Source of the DNA: Citrobacter enshiensis
Lineage (GTDB): Bacteria; Pseudomonadota; Gammaproteobacteria; Enterobacterales; Enterobacteriaceae
Assembly: GCF_029338175.1 (NCBI RefSeq)
Contig: NZ_CP119862.1
Span: forward strand, 1,612,001-1,676,000
Length of the DNA: 64,000 nucleotides
Direction: 5' to 3'
The notes under the pieces were generated by a model. That model was not told the origin of the DNA. It searched no databases and was given only the letters and a program-made list of their open reading frames with translations. Position numbers and translations under genes: made by a program. Below, piece by piece: positions 39,048-48,189 of the stretch. Within the stretch, counting starts at the first letter, position 1; the number at the start of each line of letters is the position of its first letter.

Positions 39048-39905
39048 CTACGCAACCGCCTTTTCAGTCTGTTGTGCCCTCAGCCAGGCAATCTCTTCCG
39101 CCCAGATATCGGGATTGATGGTTTCGAGAACCAGTGGAATACCATCAAAACGATTGTCCTGCATGATCCAACGGAACGCATCGTGACCAATGTTGCCTTC
39201 ACCTAAACTGTGGTGGCGGTCGACGCGGCTACCGAAGGTGCTTTTGGCGTCATTCAGATGCATTCCGCGCAGGTATTTAAACCCGACAATGCGTTCAAAC
39301 TCGGCAAACGTCTTTTCGCACTCGGCGGCGCTACGCAGATCGTAGCCTGCGGCGAAAGCGTGGCAGGTATCAATACAAACGCCAACGCGCGACTTATCTT
39401 CCACGCCATCAATGATGGCGGCAAGATGTTCAAACTTAAAGCCAAGATTACTGCCCTGGCCTGCCGTATTCTCAATCACCGCGGTGACGCCTTCGGTTTG
39501 CGAAAGGGCGATATTGATGGATTCCGCAATGCGCGCCAGACACTCCTCTTCCGGGATCTGCATCAGGTGGCTGCCTGGGTGGAAGTTCAGCAGCGAGAGT
39601 CCGAGCAGTTCGCAACGTTGCATTTCATCAAGAAAAGCATCGCGTGATTTTTCCAGCGCTTCGCTGACCGGGTGGCCGAGGTTGATCAGATAGCTGTCGT
39701 GCGGGAGGATTTGCGCAGAGGAAAAGTGGTATTTCTCGCAGGCGGCTTTAAAGTCATCAATGGTTTCGGTACTGAGCGGTGCCGCGCGCCATTGACGCTG
39801 ATTTTTTGTGAAAAGCGCAAATGCCGTCGCCTCGATTTCAGCGGCGCGAATCGCGGCATTTGCCAGACCGCCAGCAGCGCTGACGTGCGCTCCAATATAC
39901 TTCAT
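39048..39905 (-). CDS. nfo: Endonuclease IV (Nfo)
   Basis: AP endonuclease of the xylose isomerase-like TIM-barrel family that incises DNA 5' to abasic sites; in E. coli it is induced by SoxRS. The 285-residue protein begins [14 protein letters not shown] and has the trinuclear zinc-site segments [37 protein letters not shown] and HLNDAK. In E. coli K-12 a block of nucleoside and pseudouridine genes lies between nfo and fruA; here they are adjacent. Confidence 0.96.
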   Translation of the reverse strand: MKYIGAHVSAAGGLANAAIRAAEIEATAFALFTKNQRQWRAAPLSTETIDDFKAACEKYHFSSAQILPHDSYLINLGHPVSEALEKSRDAFLDEMQRCELLGLSLLNFHPGSHLMQIPEEECLARIAESINIALSQTEGVTAVIENTAGQGSNLGFKFEHLAAIIDGVEDKSRVGVCIDTCHAFAAGYDLRSAAECEKTFAEFERIVGFKYLRGMHLNDAKSTFGSRVDRHHSLGEGNIGHDAFRWIMQDNRFDGIPLVLETINPDIWAEEIAWLRAQQTEKAVA

Positions 39906-39984
39906 GAAAGACTCCTGTTAACCCCACATGGGAGAAAAAACATTTCCCAATAATAGCGGGTTAACAGGGTCAGGATGTAGTGGT

Positions 39985-41034
39985 TTATGCCATCAGGCTA
40001 TGAATCACGACGTTTATCATGCCACCGCCGACGATTAACCAGATGAAAAGCACCAGCGCCATCAGTAACGGTTTCGCGCCTGCTTTCTTCAACGCGCTGA
40101 CGTGGGTGGTCAGACCCAGTGCCGCCATCGCCATCGCCAGCAGTATGGTATCCAGCGTCACCAGCATGCTCACTACCGCCTGCGGTAACAGGTGGAATGA
40201 GTTAAAGATGGCAACCACAATGAACAACACGGCAAACCACGGAATGGTGATTTTGCTTTTTTCCGAACCGCTGGCAGGTGACAACTGTTTCACACGGGCG
40301 GCCAGCAGAATAAGGAATGGGGCCAGCATCATCACACGGAGCATTTTCGCAATGACCGCCGCGTTTTCCGCATCCGGGTTAATCGCGTGTCCTGCTGCGA
40401 CCACCTGCGCAACTTCATGCATGGTCGACCCAATATAGATACCGTACGTCTCCGGGCTGAACCAGTGCGCCAGCAGCGGATACATCGCCGGATAGAGAAA
40501 GATGGCCAGCGTGCCGAAGATAACGACGGTAGCAACGGCAACCGTTACCTTACTGGCTTCGGCTTTAACGACCGGTTCGGTCGCCAGTACGGCGGCAGCA
40601 CCGCAAATGCTGCTCCCGGCACCAATCAGCCAACTGGTATGGCGATCTAATCCAAAGACTTTTTGCCCCAGAAAACACGCCAGCATAAAGGTGCTGGAGA
40701 GCGTCAATACGTCAATCACAATACCGCTGACGCCGACATCGGCAATCTGCGAAAAGGTCAGGCGAAAGCCGTAAAGAATGATCCCCAGACGCAATAAGTG
40801 TTGTTTGGCAAACAGCACGCCGCCGTCGCATTGTTTCCAGATTTGCGGGTAGACCGTATTACCGATCACCATTCCCAGCAAAATGGCCAGGGTAAGGGCG
40901 CTGAATCCGGCCCCCCCGATGGCGGGAATGGAACCACCCCACAGGGCAGCCCCAGTGATCACTGCGCTCAGGGCAAGCCCTGGAAGAAAATGCCACACTG
41001 TACGACGATGATTCTGTAAGGTGAGTTCTGTCAT
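39985..41034 (-). CDS. yeiH: Inner-membrane protein YeiH (UPF0324)
   Basis: Polytopic membrane protein of 349 residues with about ten segments. Substrate not established with certainty; the family has been discussed as a sulphate or sulphite exporter, and the divergent regulator YeiE has been tied to sulphite in related bacteria. Glycine-rich membrane segments (SWLIGAGSSICGAAAVLA) are family hallmarks. It is divergent from yeiE across 120 bases, the standard layout of a LysR regulator and its target. Confidence 0.92.
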   Translation of the reverse strand: MTELTLQNHRRTVWHFLPGLALSAVITGAALWGGSIPAIGGAGFSALTLAILLGMVIGNTVYPQIWKQCDGGVLFAKQHLLRLGIILYGFRLTFSQIADVGVSGIVIDVLTLSSTFMLACFLGQKVFGLDRHTSWLIGAGSSICGAAAVLATEPVVKAEASKVTVAVATVVIFGTLAIFLYPAMYPLLAHWFSPETYGIYIGSTMHEVAQVVAAGHAINPDAENAAVIAKMLRVMMLAPFLILLAARVKQLSPASGSEKSKITIPWFAVLFIVVAIFNSFHLLPQAVVSMLVTLDTILLAMAMAALGLTTHVSALKKAGAKPLLMALVLFIWLIVGGGMINVVIHSLMA

Positions 41035-41091
41035 AACCTTCTCCTTTAGTTGGAGAGAAGAGTACGGCGAACTGGTTTAAAAATAAAATTG

Positions 41092-41107
41092 ATTATATAT
41101 TTATAAT
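41092..41107. promoter_or_regulatory. AT-rich palindrome between yeiH and yeiE
   Basis: ATTATA-TATT-TATAAT is a perfect inverted repeat midway between the divergent genes. LysR regulators bind such AT-rich dyads, so it is a candidate YeiE site, but any AT-rich promoter could contain it by chance. Confidence 0.35.
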
Positions 41108-41154
41108 TAATCTTTATAAGTGGTAAGCAGGCGCTGCCCGGGTGGAAAACGACG

Positions 41155-42033
41155 ATGCACATCACGCTGCGACAACTTGAAGTCTTTACCGAAGTACTGA
41201 AAAGCGGTTCGACAACTCAGGCATCCGTGATGTTGTCGTTGTCGCAGTCTGCCGTGAGCGCAGCGCTAACCGATCTGGAAGGCCAGCTTGGCGTTCAGCT
41301 CTTTGACCGGGTAGGGAAGCGGCTGGTGGTTAACGAGCACGGGCGGCTGTTATACCCCCGTGCGTTGGCGTTGCTTGAGCAGACCGTCGAAATCGAGCAG
41401 CTGTTTCGCGAAGATAATGGCGCCATTCGCGTGTACGCCAGCAGCACCATTGGCAACTACATTTTACCGGCGGTCATTGCCCGCTATCGGCAGGATTACC
41501 CCGACTTGCCGCTGGAACTGAGCGTCGGCAACAGTCAGGACGTTATCACTGCGGTACTGGATTTTCGCGTGGACATTGGTCTCATTGAGGGGCCGTGCCA
41601 CAGTACGGAAATTATCTCTGAGCCGTGGCTGGAGGATGAACTGGTGGTATTTGCCGCGCCAACATCTCCGTTGGTTCAGGGGCCGGTGACGCTGGCGCAA
41701 CTGGCGGCAGCGCCCTGGATCCTGCGTGAGCGTGGCTCGGGGACGCGGGAAATTGTCGATTACTTGCTGTTGTCGCATTTACCGAGATTCCAGATGGCGA
41801 TGGAGTTGGGCAATTCCGAAGCGATCAAGCATGCCGTGCGCCACGGGCTGGGGATCAGTTGCCTTTCACGTCGGGTGATTGAAGAACAGCTGGAAAGCGG
41901 AAAACTGGTCGAAGTGCCGGTGCCGTTACCGGGTTTGAATCGCACCTTGTGGCGGATTCATCATCGGCAGAAACATTTGTCTAATGCACTGCAGCGTTTT
42001 TTACGCTACTGCGTCATTCAGCCGGAAAGCTAA
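41155..42033 (+). CDS. yeiE: LysR-type regulator YeiE
   Basis: LysR-family transcription factor of 292 residues. It has an N-terminal winged helix-turn-helix ([20 protein letters not shown] and [13 protein letters not shown]) and a C-terminal periplasmic-binding-like effector domain. Reported roles in relatives include sulphite tolerance and motility or iron-linked genes. It reads away from yeiH. Its 3' end overlaps by 20 bases the end of an unknown gene on the other strand. Confidence 0.93.
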   Translation: MHITLRQLEVFTEVLKSGSTTQASVMLSLSQSAVSAALTDLEGQLGVQLFDRVGKRLVVNEHGRLLYPRALALLEQTVEIEQLFREDNGAIRVYASSTIGNYILPAVIARYRQDYPDLPLELSVGNSQDVITAVLDFRVDIGLIEGPCHSTEIISEPWLEDELVVFAAPTSPLVQGPVTLAQLAAAPWILRERGSGTREIVDYLLLSHLPRFQMAMELGNSEAIKHAVRHGLGISCLSRRVIEEQLESGKLVEVPVPLPGLNRTLWRIHHRQKHLSNALQRFLRYCVIQPES

Positions 42034-42502
42034 GAAACCGGATGGGGGAGAGCCCGTGCTGCAGGCAAATATCGGCGGTTTTAGCGTAGTGCCAGGTGGC
42101 GAACGGCATGGGTTCCCAGCAGCGCACGTAATTTTGCGGGCTGAAGAGGGTAAAGTGCAGGGTGAAAATCAGCGTGTTGGCGATAAGCAGCAGCGCCAGT
42201 GTAAGACCAAGAATAATGCGTAATGCCGTTTTTTCAGCCAGTGTTGCAGTGTGCGTGAAAAAGAGTTGTTGATTAAATAACCAACACGTGGCCATCAGTA
42301 CGGGAATTGAGCAGACGAAGTTAGCCTTCAACAGCGAAACTGAAATGAAGTCTGGTGCCTGTGTTAAGAACAGTAGCGGGAAATAATCCGGCAACAGATA
42401 CAACGCAAACAGCGTCAGACAGGGCATCACAACAATGGTTGTCACGTACTCCATAACGTCATGTTCCTTGTCGGGCGCGATGCGTTTTGCCCTGGGTTTC
42501 AT
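42014..42502 (-). CDS. Small membrane protein of unknown function (second gene of a pair)
   Basis: Not recognised with confidence. The 162-residue protein has a charged N-terminus ([14 protein letters not shown]) and three likely membrane segments (about 20-40, 55-76 and 91-115). A short tail carries two cysteines 18 residues apart (RCWEP to ADICLQHG). It may belong to the DUF1240-type enterobacterial membrane proteins, but that is from memory and uncertain. It overlaps the upstream partner by 4 bases (ATGA), so they are coupled. E. coli K-12 has no gene here. By eye the pair is more AT-rich than lysP and yeiE. Confidence 0.75.
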   Translation of the reverse strand: MKPRAKRIAPDKEHDVMEYVTTIVVMPCLTLFALYLLPDYFPLLFLTQAPDFISVSLLKANFVCSIPVLMATCWLFNQQLFFTHTATLAEKTALRIILGLTLALLLIANTLIFTLHFTLFSPQNYVRCWEPMPFATWHYAKTADICLQHGLSPIRFLSFPAE

Positions 42503-42969
42503 GGCGCTTTCTCCGGCGAAGGGCGTTTGACTTCATAGCCGTTCACGCGACACCAGTCCGTATCCGGTACATAGATATCAGTCTTATGGCCGCGAGCGCT
42601 TTTCATCTCGCAAACACCCAGTTGTGGGTTATCGTCGTAACGGGAAGTCGTGCTGAAGCGCAAACCAGTGATGACTACACTCCATATTGGGAAAAGCAGC
42701 ACACACACAATGGAAAGATAAAAAATGCAGTTATGGATCCGACTGTTTTTTTTCGTACGCCAGTCGGTGAAGGTTCCCAGCAGTAAGCAAGCCGCGAAAA
42801 ACATGACACCGCTGAAAGCAGAACAGGAGGTATCGGTTAGGTGATCGGGTGTCAAACGCCAGTCTTCAACAATCTGGACACTGATATAGAGGCCAGACAC
42901 AAAGAGATAGAGACAGAAAATCGACATCCCGGTAAACAACAAGAACGCCTCTTTTTGCTTTTTAGCCAT
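42499..42969 (-). CDS. Small membrane protein of unknown function (first gene of a pair)
   Basis: Not recognised. The 156-residue protein has three likely membrane segments (about 9-31, 50-67 and 80-101) and a hydrophilic tail. The tail has two cysteines 20 residues apart (GVCEMK to TDWCRVNGY) and basic residues at the end. The start at 42969 has an AAAGGA ribosome site. The three-segment-plus-Cys-pair plan is shared with the gene it overlaps by 4 bases, so the two may be distant paralogues. The promoter must lie in the 210-base gap shared with divergent lysP. Confidence 0.75.
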   Translation of the reverse strand: MAKKQKEAFLLFTGMSIFCLYLFVSGLYISVQIVEDWRLTPDHLTDTSCSAFSGVMFFAACLLLGTFTDWRTKKNSRIHNCIFYLSIVCVLLFPIWSVVITGLRFSTTSRYDDNPQLGVCEMKSARGHKTDIYVPDTDWCRVNGYEVKRPSPEKAP

Positions 42970-43179
42970 TTCCTTTATCCCACTTTCCCTGTGTTACCGC
43001 CTATTTTGCGTCCAGGTGTGGCCTCTCAGCGTGCGCTTTTGTGCTACTGCGACATTACTGCTTTACTTATAACTGACCGCTCATCATGAAGGTCTCTTAT
43101 AACAGCGCATTTGTGCCGGAAGGAATGTCATTCGTCTGCTACAATCGCGCCTCATTTTTTGGATGGATAGCATTTTCAC

Positions 43180-44649
43180 ATGGTTTCCGAAATTAAAACC
43201 ACAGAAGCGCCCGCGTTACGTCGCGAACTTAAGGCGCGCCACCTGACGATGATCGCCATTGGTGGTTCCATCGGTACAGGTTTGTTCGTTGCATCCGGTG
43301 CAACGATTTCTCAGGCGGGCCCAGGCGGCGCGCTGTTTTCCTACATTTTGATTGGCCTGATGGTGTATTTCCTGATGACCAGTCTTGGTGAACTGGCCGC
43401 GTATATGCCGGTTTCCGGTTCGTTTTCGACTTACGGTCAGAACTACGTAGAAGAAGGCTTTGGCTTCGCGCTGGGCTGGAACTATTGGTACAACTGGGCC
43501 GTAACCATTGCGGTTGACCTTGTGGCGGCGCAACTGGTGATGAGCTGGTGGTTCCCGGACACGCCAGGCTGGATCTGGAGTGCGCTGTTCCTGTGCGTCA
43601 TTTTCTTGCTGAACTACATTTCCGTGCGCGGATTTGGTGAGGCGGAATATTGGTTCTCGCTGATCAAAGTCACCACCGTGATTATCTTTATCGTGGTTGG
43701 CGTGATGATGATCATCGGTATCTTCAAAGGCGTAGAGCCGGTAGGCTGGAGTAACTGGACGACGGGCGATGCGCCGTTTGCCGGGGGCTTTGCGGCGATG
43801 ATAGGTGTGGCGATGATCGTCGGCTTCTCTTTCCAGGGTACCGAGTTGATTGGTATTGCTGCGGGTGAGTCAGAAGATCCGGAGAAGAACATTCCGCGCG
43901 CAGTGCGTCAGGTGTTCTGGCGTATCCTGCTGTTCTATGTGTTCGCCATCCTAATCATCAGCCTGATCATTCCGTACACTGACCCGAGTCTGCTGCGTAA
44001 CGACGTGAAAGACATCAGCGTCAGCCCGTTCACACTGGTATTCCAGCACGCGGGTCTGCTCTCTGCGGCAGCGGTAATGAACGCAGTTATCCTGACGGCG
44101 GTACTGTCGGCGGGTAACTCGGGCATGTATGCGTCTACCCGTATGCTCTACACCCTGGCGTGTGACGGCAAAGCGCCGCGTATTTTCGCGAAGCTTTCTC
44201 GTGGTGGGGTACCGCGTAACGCACTGTATGCGACAACGGTGGTTGCGGGTCTGTGCTTCCTGACCTCTATGTTTGGCAACCAGACTGTTTACCTGTGGCT
44301 GCTGAACACGTCCGGGATGACGGGCTTTATCGCCTGGCTGGGGATCGCCATTAGTCACTATCGTTTCCGTCGTGGCTATGTGATGCAGGGGCATGATATT
44401 AAGGATTTACCGTATCGTTCAGGTTTCTTCCCGCTGGGGCCGATCTTTGCGTTCGTGTTGTGTCTGACGATTACTCTGGGCCAGAATTACGAAGCCTTCC
44501 TGAAAGACACCATTGACTGGGGCGGCGTGGCGGCGACCTACATCGGTATTCCGCTGTTCCTGATCATCTGGTTCGGCTACAAACTGACCAGAGGTACGCG
44601 CTTCGTTCGTTACAGCGAAATGCAATTCCCGGACCGTTTCAAGAAATAA
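43180..44649 (+). CDS. lysP: Lysine-specific permease LysP
   Basis: Amino acid-polyamine-organocation (APC) superfamily lysine/proton symporter with about 12 membrane segments; in E. coli it also senses lysine for the CadC regulator. The 489-residue protein has the family N-terminal segment MIAIGGSIGTGLFVASG in membrane segment 1. A TACAAT -10-like element lies at 43140. It ends in a REP-like unit and a terminator shared with the receptor gene. Confidence 0.96.
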   Translation: MVSEIKTTEAPALRRELKARHLTMIAIGGSIGTGLFVASGATISQAGPGGALFSYILIGLMVYFLMTSLGELAAYMPVSGSFSTYGQNYVEEGFGFALGWNYWYNWAVTIAVDLVAAQLVMSWWFPDTPGWIWSALFLCVIFLLNYISVRGFGEAEYWFSLIKVTTVIIFIVVGVMMIIGIFKGVEPVGWSNWTTGDAPFAGGFAAMIGVAMIVGFSFQGTELIGIAAGESEDPEKNIPRAVRQVFWRILLFYVFAILIISLIIPYTDPSLLRNDVKDISVSPFTLVFQHAGLLSAAAVMNAVILTAVLSAGNSGMYASTRMLYTLACDGKAPRIFAKLSRGGVPRNALYATTVVAGLCFLTSMFGNQTVYLWLLNTSGMTGFIAWLGIAISHYRFRRGYVMQGHDIKDLPYRSGFFPLGPIFAFVLCLTITLGQNYEAFLKDTIDWGGVAATYIGIPLFLIIWFGYKLTRGTRFVRYSEMQFPDRFKK

Positions 44650-44659
44650 TATGAGTCAG

Positions 44660-44698
44660 TTGTCGGCAGGATAAGGCGTTTGCGCTGCCCTTCGACAA
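44660..44698. repeat. REP-like inverted repeat after lysP
   Basis: Outer arms TTGTCG and CGACAA enclose a GGATAAGGCGTTTGCGC core typical of REP units, just before the shared terminator. Confidence 0.6.
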
Positions 44699-44710
44699 CG
44701 ATGAATAAGA

Positions 44711-44740
44711 AAAAACCCCGGCAGAGATGCCGGGGTTTTT
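44711..44740. terminator. Bidirectional terminator between lysP and the receptor gene
   Basis: Perfect arms AAAAACCCCGGC and GCCGGGGTTTTT with a 6-base loop, suited to both convergent transcripts. Confidence 0.92.
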
Positions 44741-44753
44741 TACTGTACTGAAC

Positions 44754-46739
44754 TCAGAAGTTGTACGTTAAACCGACTGTATAACGACGACCATCGAGAA
44801 TCGTGTCATAGGTATCGTAATCGATCTGCTTATCCAGCGCGTTGTATACCCCAGCGGTCACCAGCAGATTCTTGTTGGCGTTGTAGCGCATGCCCACATC
44901 AACCTGAGTATAAGAAGGCGTTCCTTGCGACATCGACGTACGGCTCAGGTATTCAGAGGTTTTACCGCGGAAGTTCAGGCGGCTCCAGAAACCGACATCC
45001 TGCGTTGCCTGCCAGTCCAGCGTGGTGTTGAACATATGTTTCGGCATCTTGTTCAATGGCTTGCCCGAGAACTGGCCGCTTTTCTGCTCTGATTCGGTAT
45101 AGGTGTAGTTCGCCGTCCAGTTCAAATCGGAGGTGATCTCCCAGCCAAACGTCGATTCCACGCCGCGCATGTTTGCTTCATCAACGTTGACACGATCGCT
45201 GACGAAATCGTAGGTTTCATCGCCGATAGTACAGGCGGGATCGGCGCTGCTGTTGCAGCGGCGAACTTCGGTGATCTTGTCTTTGAAATCGGTGTTGAAC
45301 AGGGTGACGCCAGCGTTGAGGTTGTCGCCGTTATCCCACAGCAGGGCAATTTCTTCGCTCAGGCTTTTTTCGGGTTTCAGATCCGGGTTACCCACAATGA
45401 TGCCATTCAGGCGACCACCGCCAGTGACCTGTCCCCAACTTGCTGAAGACTGGCGCAGGTCAGGGGCGCGGTAGCCCGCAGAAACGCCGCCTTTCACTGT
45501 CCACTGCTCCGCCAGATGCCAGACGCCGTAGCCGCGTGGCGTCCAGTTGTCACCGTAGTTCTCATCTTTATCCATTCGCAGGCCGCCGGTCAGGGTGAAG
45601 GTGTCGGTGATCGCCCACTCATCTTCAGCAAACAGCGCCCAGCTCCAGCGAGTGAGTTTGTTCAGACCATCGGCCGCCTGTAGCTGGTTTCCGTTATCGC
45701 GGAGTTTTTCATAACGATATTGCCCGCCCAGCGTCAGAGTATGTGCGCCGAGGAAGATCTGGTTCTGGTTGTTGAAAATCGTATTGTAAGACTTCATCTC
45801 GCGACCCGGGTTATTGGTCTCTTCCTGCTGAACGTAGCTGGTGGTGTTGAAGTCATCGTAATAACCGCTGTGCGTTAATGAGTACGTGGTGTGCTCGTAG
45901 CGGTTTTCGCTTTTCGTGTTTGTCTTACAGGTTGTACCACGGCAGGTGACTTCCGCCATTGACATGCCAGGCGTGCTGTCGCGGTCCTGCAATTCGCGCG
46001 CAATGTCGAAATCAACATCGTTTTTTTCATCTGGCGTGAAGTTAAGTGTCAATCCGCCGTTGCGCAGGCGCTGTTCATTAAAGCCATTGACGATCTGATC
46101 CTCGGCGCGGCGTGACAGCAGCCCTGTCACTTTAGCGCCCAGCAATCCGTCAATTAACGGACCAGAGGCATAGGCGTTAGTCTGGAAGAGATCGCCGGAA
46201 TCACTGTTTTCCTGGAAGGTGGCATCGCCGTGCAGAGAACCGGTCCAGCCTTGGGTATTGGAGACTTTCTTGGTGATCACGTTGATCACGCCGCCCATCG
46301 CGTCAGAACCGTAAAGTGATGACATCGGTCCACGAATCACTTCAATCCGCTCAATAGACTCCAGTGGAGGCAGCCAGCCTTGTTCAATCCCGGCGTTATC
46401 GCTGTTTGGTCGCGTGCCGCGGGTACTGATGCGCTTACCGTTGACCAGGAAAAGCGTGTATTGCGAGGCCATGCCGCGAATACTGATGTCGCTACTGCTC
46501 CCACCGCCTGTCACTACCACGCCAGGGACATCTTTTAGCGCATCGGTGACATCGCGGTAGGCTTTATCCTCAATCTGCTGTTTGGTAATCACAGAGATGG
46601 AGGCGGGGGCGTTCTGAATCTTCTGCTCAAATCCCGTAGCGGTAACAACGACGGTGTCCTGGTCAGCAGCATGGGTGAGTGATGGGAGGCTGGCTACGCT
46701 TACTGCGATAGCTACGGCCTTAACGTGAGGTATGGTCAT
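44754..46739 (-). CDS. TonB-dependent catecholate siderophore receptor (IrgA/Iha-like) at the cirA locus
   Basis: Outer-membrane gated channel for iron-siderophore uptake. About 661 residues from the ATG at 46739, which has a GGA at suitable distance; an ATG 9 bases upstream is also in frame. A signal peptide (PSLTHA) is followed by the TonB box DTVVVTA, a plug domain (APASISVIT, IERIEVIRGPMSSLYGSDAMGG) and a beta-barrel ending in a terminal Phe. Two extracellular Cys pairs (CRGTTC; CNSSADPAC) are visible. Position between lysP and fghA is that of cirA, but much of the sequence (PNSDNAGIEQGW, GMSMAEV) looks closer to the IrgA/Iha/IreA group than to E. coli CirA as I remember it. Confidence 0.85.
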   Translation of the reverse strand: MTIPHVKAVAIAVSVASLPSLTHAADQDTVVVTATGFEQKIQNAPASISVITKQQIEDKAYRDVTDALKDVPGVVVTGGGSSSDISIRGMASQYTLFLVNGKRISTRGTRPNSDNAGIEQGWLPPLESIERIEVIRGPMSSLYGSDAMGGVINVITKKVSNTQGWTGSLHGDATFQENSDSGDLFQTNAYASGPLIDGLLGAKVTGLLSRRAEDQIVNGFNEQRLRNGGLTLNFTPDEKNDVDFDIARELQDRDSTPGMSMAEVTCRGTTCKTNTKSENRYEHTTYSLTHSGYYDDFNTTSYVQQEETNNPGREMKSYNTIFNNQNQIFLGAHTLTLGGQYRYEKLRDNGNQLQAADGLNKLTRWSWALFAEDEWAITDTFTLTGGLRMDKDENYGDNWTPRGYGVWHLAEQWTVKGGVSAGYRAPDLRQSSASWGQVTGGGRLNGIIVGNPDLKPEKSLSEEIALLWDNGDNLNAGVTLFNTDFKDKITEVRRCNSSADPACTIGDETYDFVSDRVNVDEANMRGVESTFGWEITSDLNWTANYTYTESEQKSGQFSGKPLNKMPKHMFNTTLDWQATQDVGFWSRLNFRGKTSEYLSRTSMSQGTPSYTQVDVGMRYNANKNLLVTAGVYNALDKQIDYDTYDTILDGRRYTVGLTYNF

Positions 46740-46870
46740 TTGTATCATTCCATTAAATGAATAAAAAACTGCGTGTCATGTGTAAAGCCACGACGACTGT
46801 ATGTATTTGTCTTTTAAGTATTCTTTACGTTGATGAAGCGGGAGAATTGTACAAAAGAATGATTTTTTGT

Positions 46871-46903
46871 AAACACAAATGATAATTGGAATCATTTGTG
46901 TTT
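46871..46903. promoter_or_regulatory. Large Fur-like palindrome upstream of the receptor gene
   Basis: Thirteen-base arms (AAACACAAATGAT and ATCATTTGTGTTT) flank AATTGGA, a perfect dyad. The core TGATAATTGGAATCA resembles the Fur 7-1-7 motif TGATAATnATTATCA with mismatches on the right side. It lies 132 bases upstream of the start codon. Confidence 0.55.
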
Positions 46904-47023
46904 GTGTGAATTTGGATTGGAGGTGTTTTAAATCAATAAGATAGGTAAATGTAAATATGGTGGGAATGTGAAGGAAAAATGAAGATATGCGGGAGGAGAA
47001 GGAGGGCGGCGCCCCCCAAAAAA

Positions 47024-47860
47024 TTACTTCAACAAATGCTGCGCGTGAAACCGCAGATGATCCTCAATAAAAGAGGCAATGAAGTAATAGCTATGATCGT
47101 AGCCGGGTTGAATGCGCAGTGTCATTGGCCACGACGTCTGGCGAGCCGCTTCCGCCAGGACCGCAGGCTGGAGCTGATCGGCGAGGAACTGATCGTTATC
47201 GCCCTGATCCACCAGGGTTGGAATGGCGTGTTCGGGTTTGCTGGCTAACATTAACGCGCAGCTATCCCACTCGGCCCACTGCGCCCTCTCTTCACCCAAA
47301 TACGCGGTAAAGGCTTTTTCTCCCCACGGCACGCGACACGGATTCACAATGGGCGCAAAGGCTGAAACGCTGGTGTATTTACCGGGATTCTTCAGCGCCA
47401 TGATAAGCGCGCCATGCCCGCCCATCGAATGTCCGCTGATAGCGCAGCGGTTGCTGACGTTAAATTGCGATTGGATCAGCGCCGGAAGTTCATCGTGCAG
47501 ATAATCATACATGCGAAAATGCGTGGCCCAGGGCTGTTGTGTCGCATTCAGGTAGAATCCGGCGCCTTTGCCTAAATCGTAATGTTCATCATCGGCGACC
47601 TGTTCACCACGCGGGCTGGTGTCTGGCATGACCAGCACAATCCCCAGTTCTGCCGCGATGCGTTGCGCACCGGCTTTGGTGGTGAAGTTTTCATCATTGC
47701 AGGTCAACCCTGACAGCCAGTACAGCACGGGAGGCGGCGTGGTATCACGGGGAGGGGGAAGAAAAATACTGAATGTCATCGCGCAATTCAGCGTGCTGGC
47801 GTCATGCCGCCAGCGTTGCTGCCAGCCTTCAAAACAGCGGTGCTCTTCGAGCATTTCCAT
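47024..47860 (-). CDS. fghA: S-formylglutathione hydrolase (YeiG type)
   Basis: Serine esterase that hydrolyses S-formylglutathione to glutathione and formate in formaldehyde detoxification; known as yeiG in E. coli, where frmB is a second copy. The 278-residue alpha/beta hydrolase has the nucleophile elbow GHSMGG with Ser145, an acid in QGDNDQF and the catalytic histidine in GYDHSYYF. Monocistronic, reading towards the receptor promoter region. Confidence 0.93.
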   Translation of the reverse strand: MEMLEEHRCFEGWQQRWRHDASTLNCAMTFSIFLPPPRDTTPPPVLYWLSGLTCNDENFTTKAGAQRIAAELGIVLVMPDTSPRGEQVADDEHYDLGKGAGFYLNATQQPWATHFRMYDYLHDELPALIQSQFNVSNRCAISGHSMGGHGALIMALKNPGKYTSVSAFAPIVNPCRVPWGEKAFTAYLGEERAQWAEWDSCALMLASKPEHAIPTLVDQGDNDQFLADQLQPAVLAEAARQTSWPMTLRIQPGYDHSYYFIASFIEDHLRFHAQHLLK

Positions 47861-48189
47861 GCGTGGCTCCTGTTGTGTTGTGCGTTGTTAACTCCCCATA
47901 ATACAGATTATTCATTGTGCTGTGAGTAACTTTCACTTCCGCATTTAGCTAACATGCTTCATCATCTACACAACTTTGCATTAACACTCAGGCATCGTGA
48001 GCCATTCGGTTTGTCGGTCAGGGGAGGCGTGTGAAATCCAGGTGATGAAAGGCAGCGTCAATTTCAATAATTATCGCTGCGAATACTGGATTATGTGCGC
48101 GGCCTCACGCACAATGTTTGGGCTGTCATACAGCTTAAAAACTTTGTCCCACGTAGGGCAGAGGCGCCACACCTGCAGGAGAAAAAGAA
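47861..48189. other. Divergent promoter gap of 329 bases between fghA and folE
   Basis: Holds the promoters of both genes. An inverted repeat TGTGCG with CGCACA around an 8-base loop lies at 48094-48113. Short open frames run through the right part, but none has a credible ribosome site or recognisable product. The folE ribosome site CAGGAGAAA is at the right edge. Confidence 0.5.

Noticed and set aside
42487..42786. 99-codon plus-strand frame opposite the unknown membrane-protein genes
   Set aside because: Antisense to the better-supported coupled pair, which have membrane-protein composition and ribosome sites.
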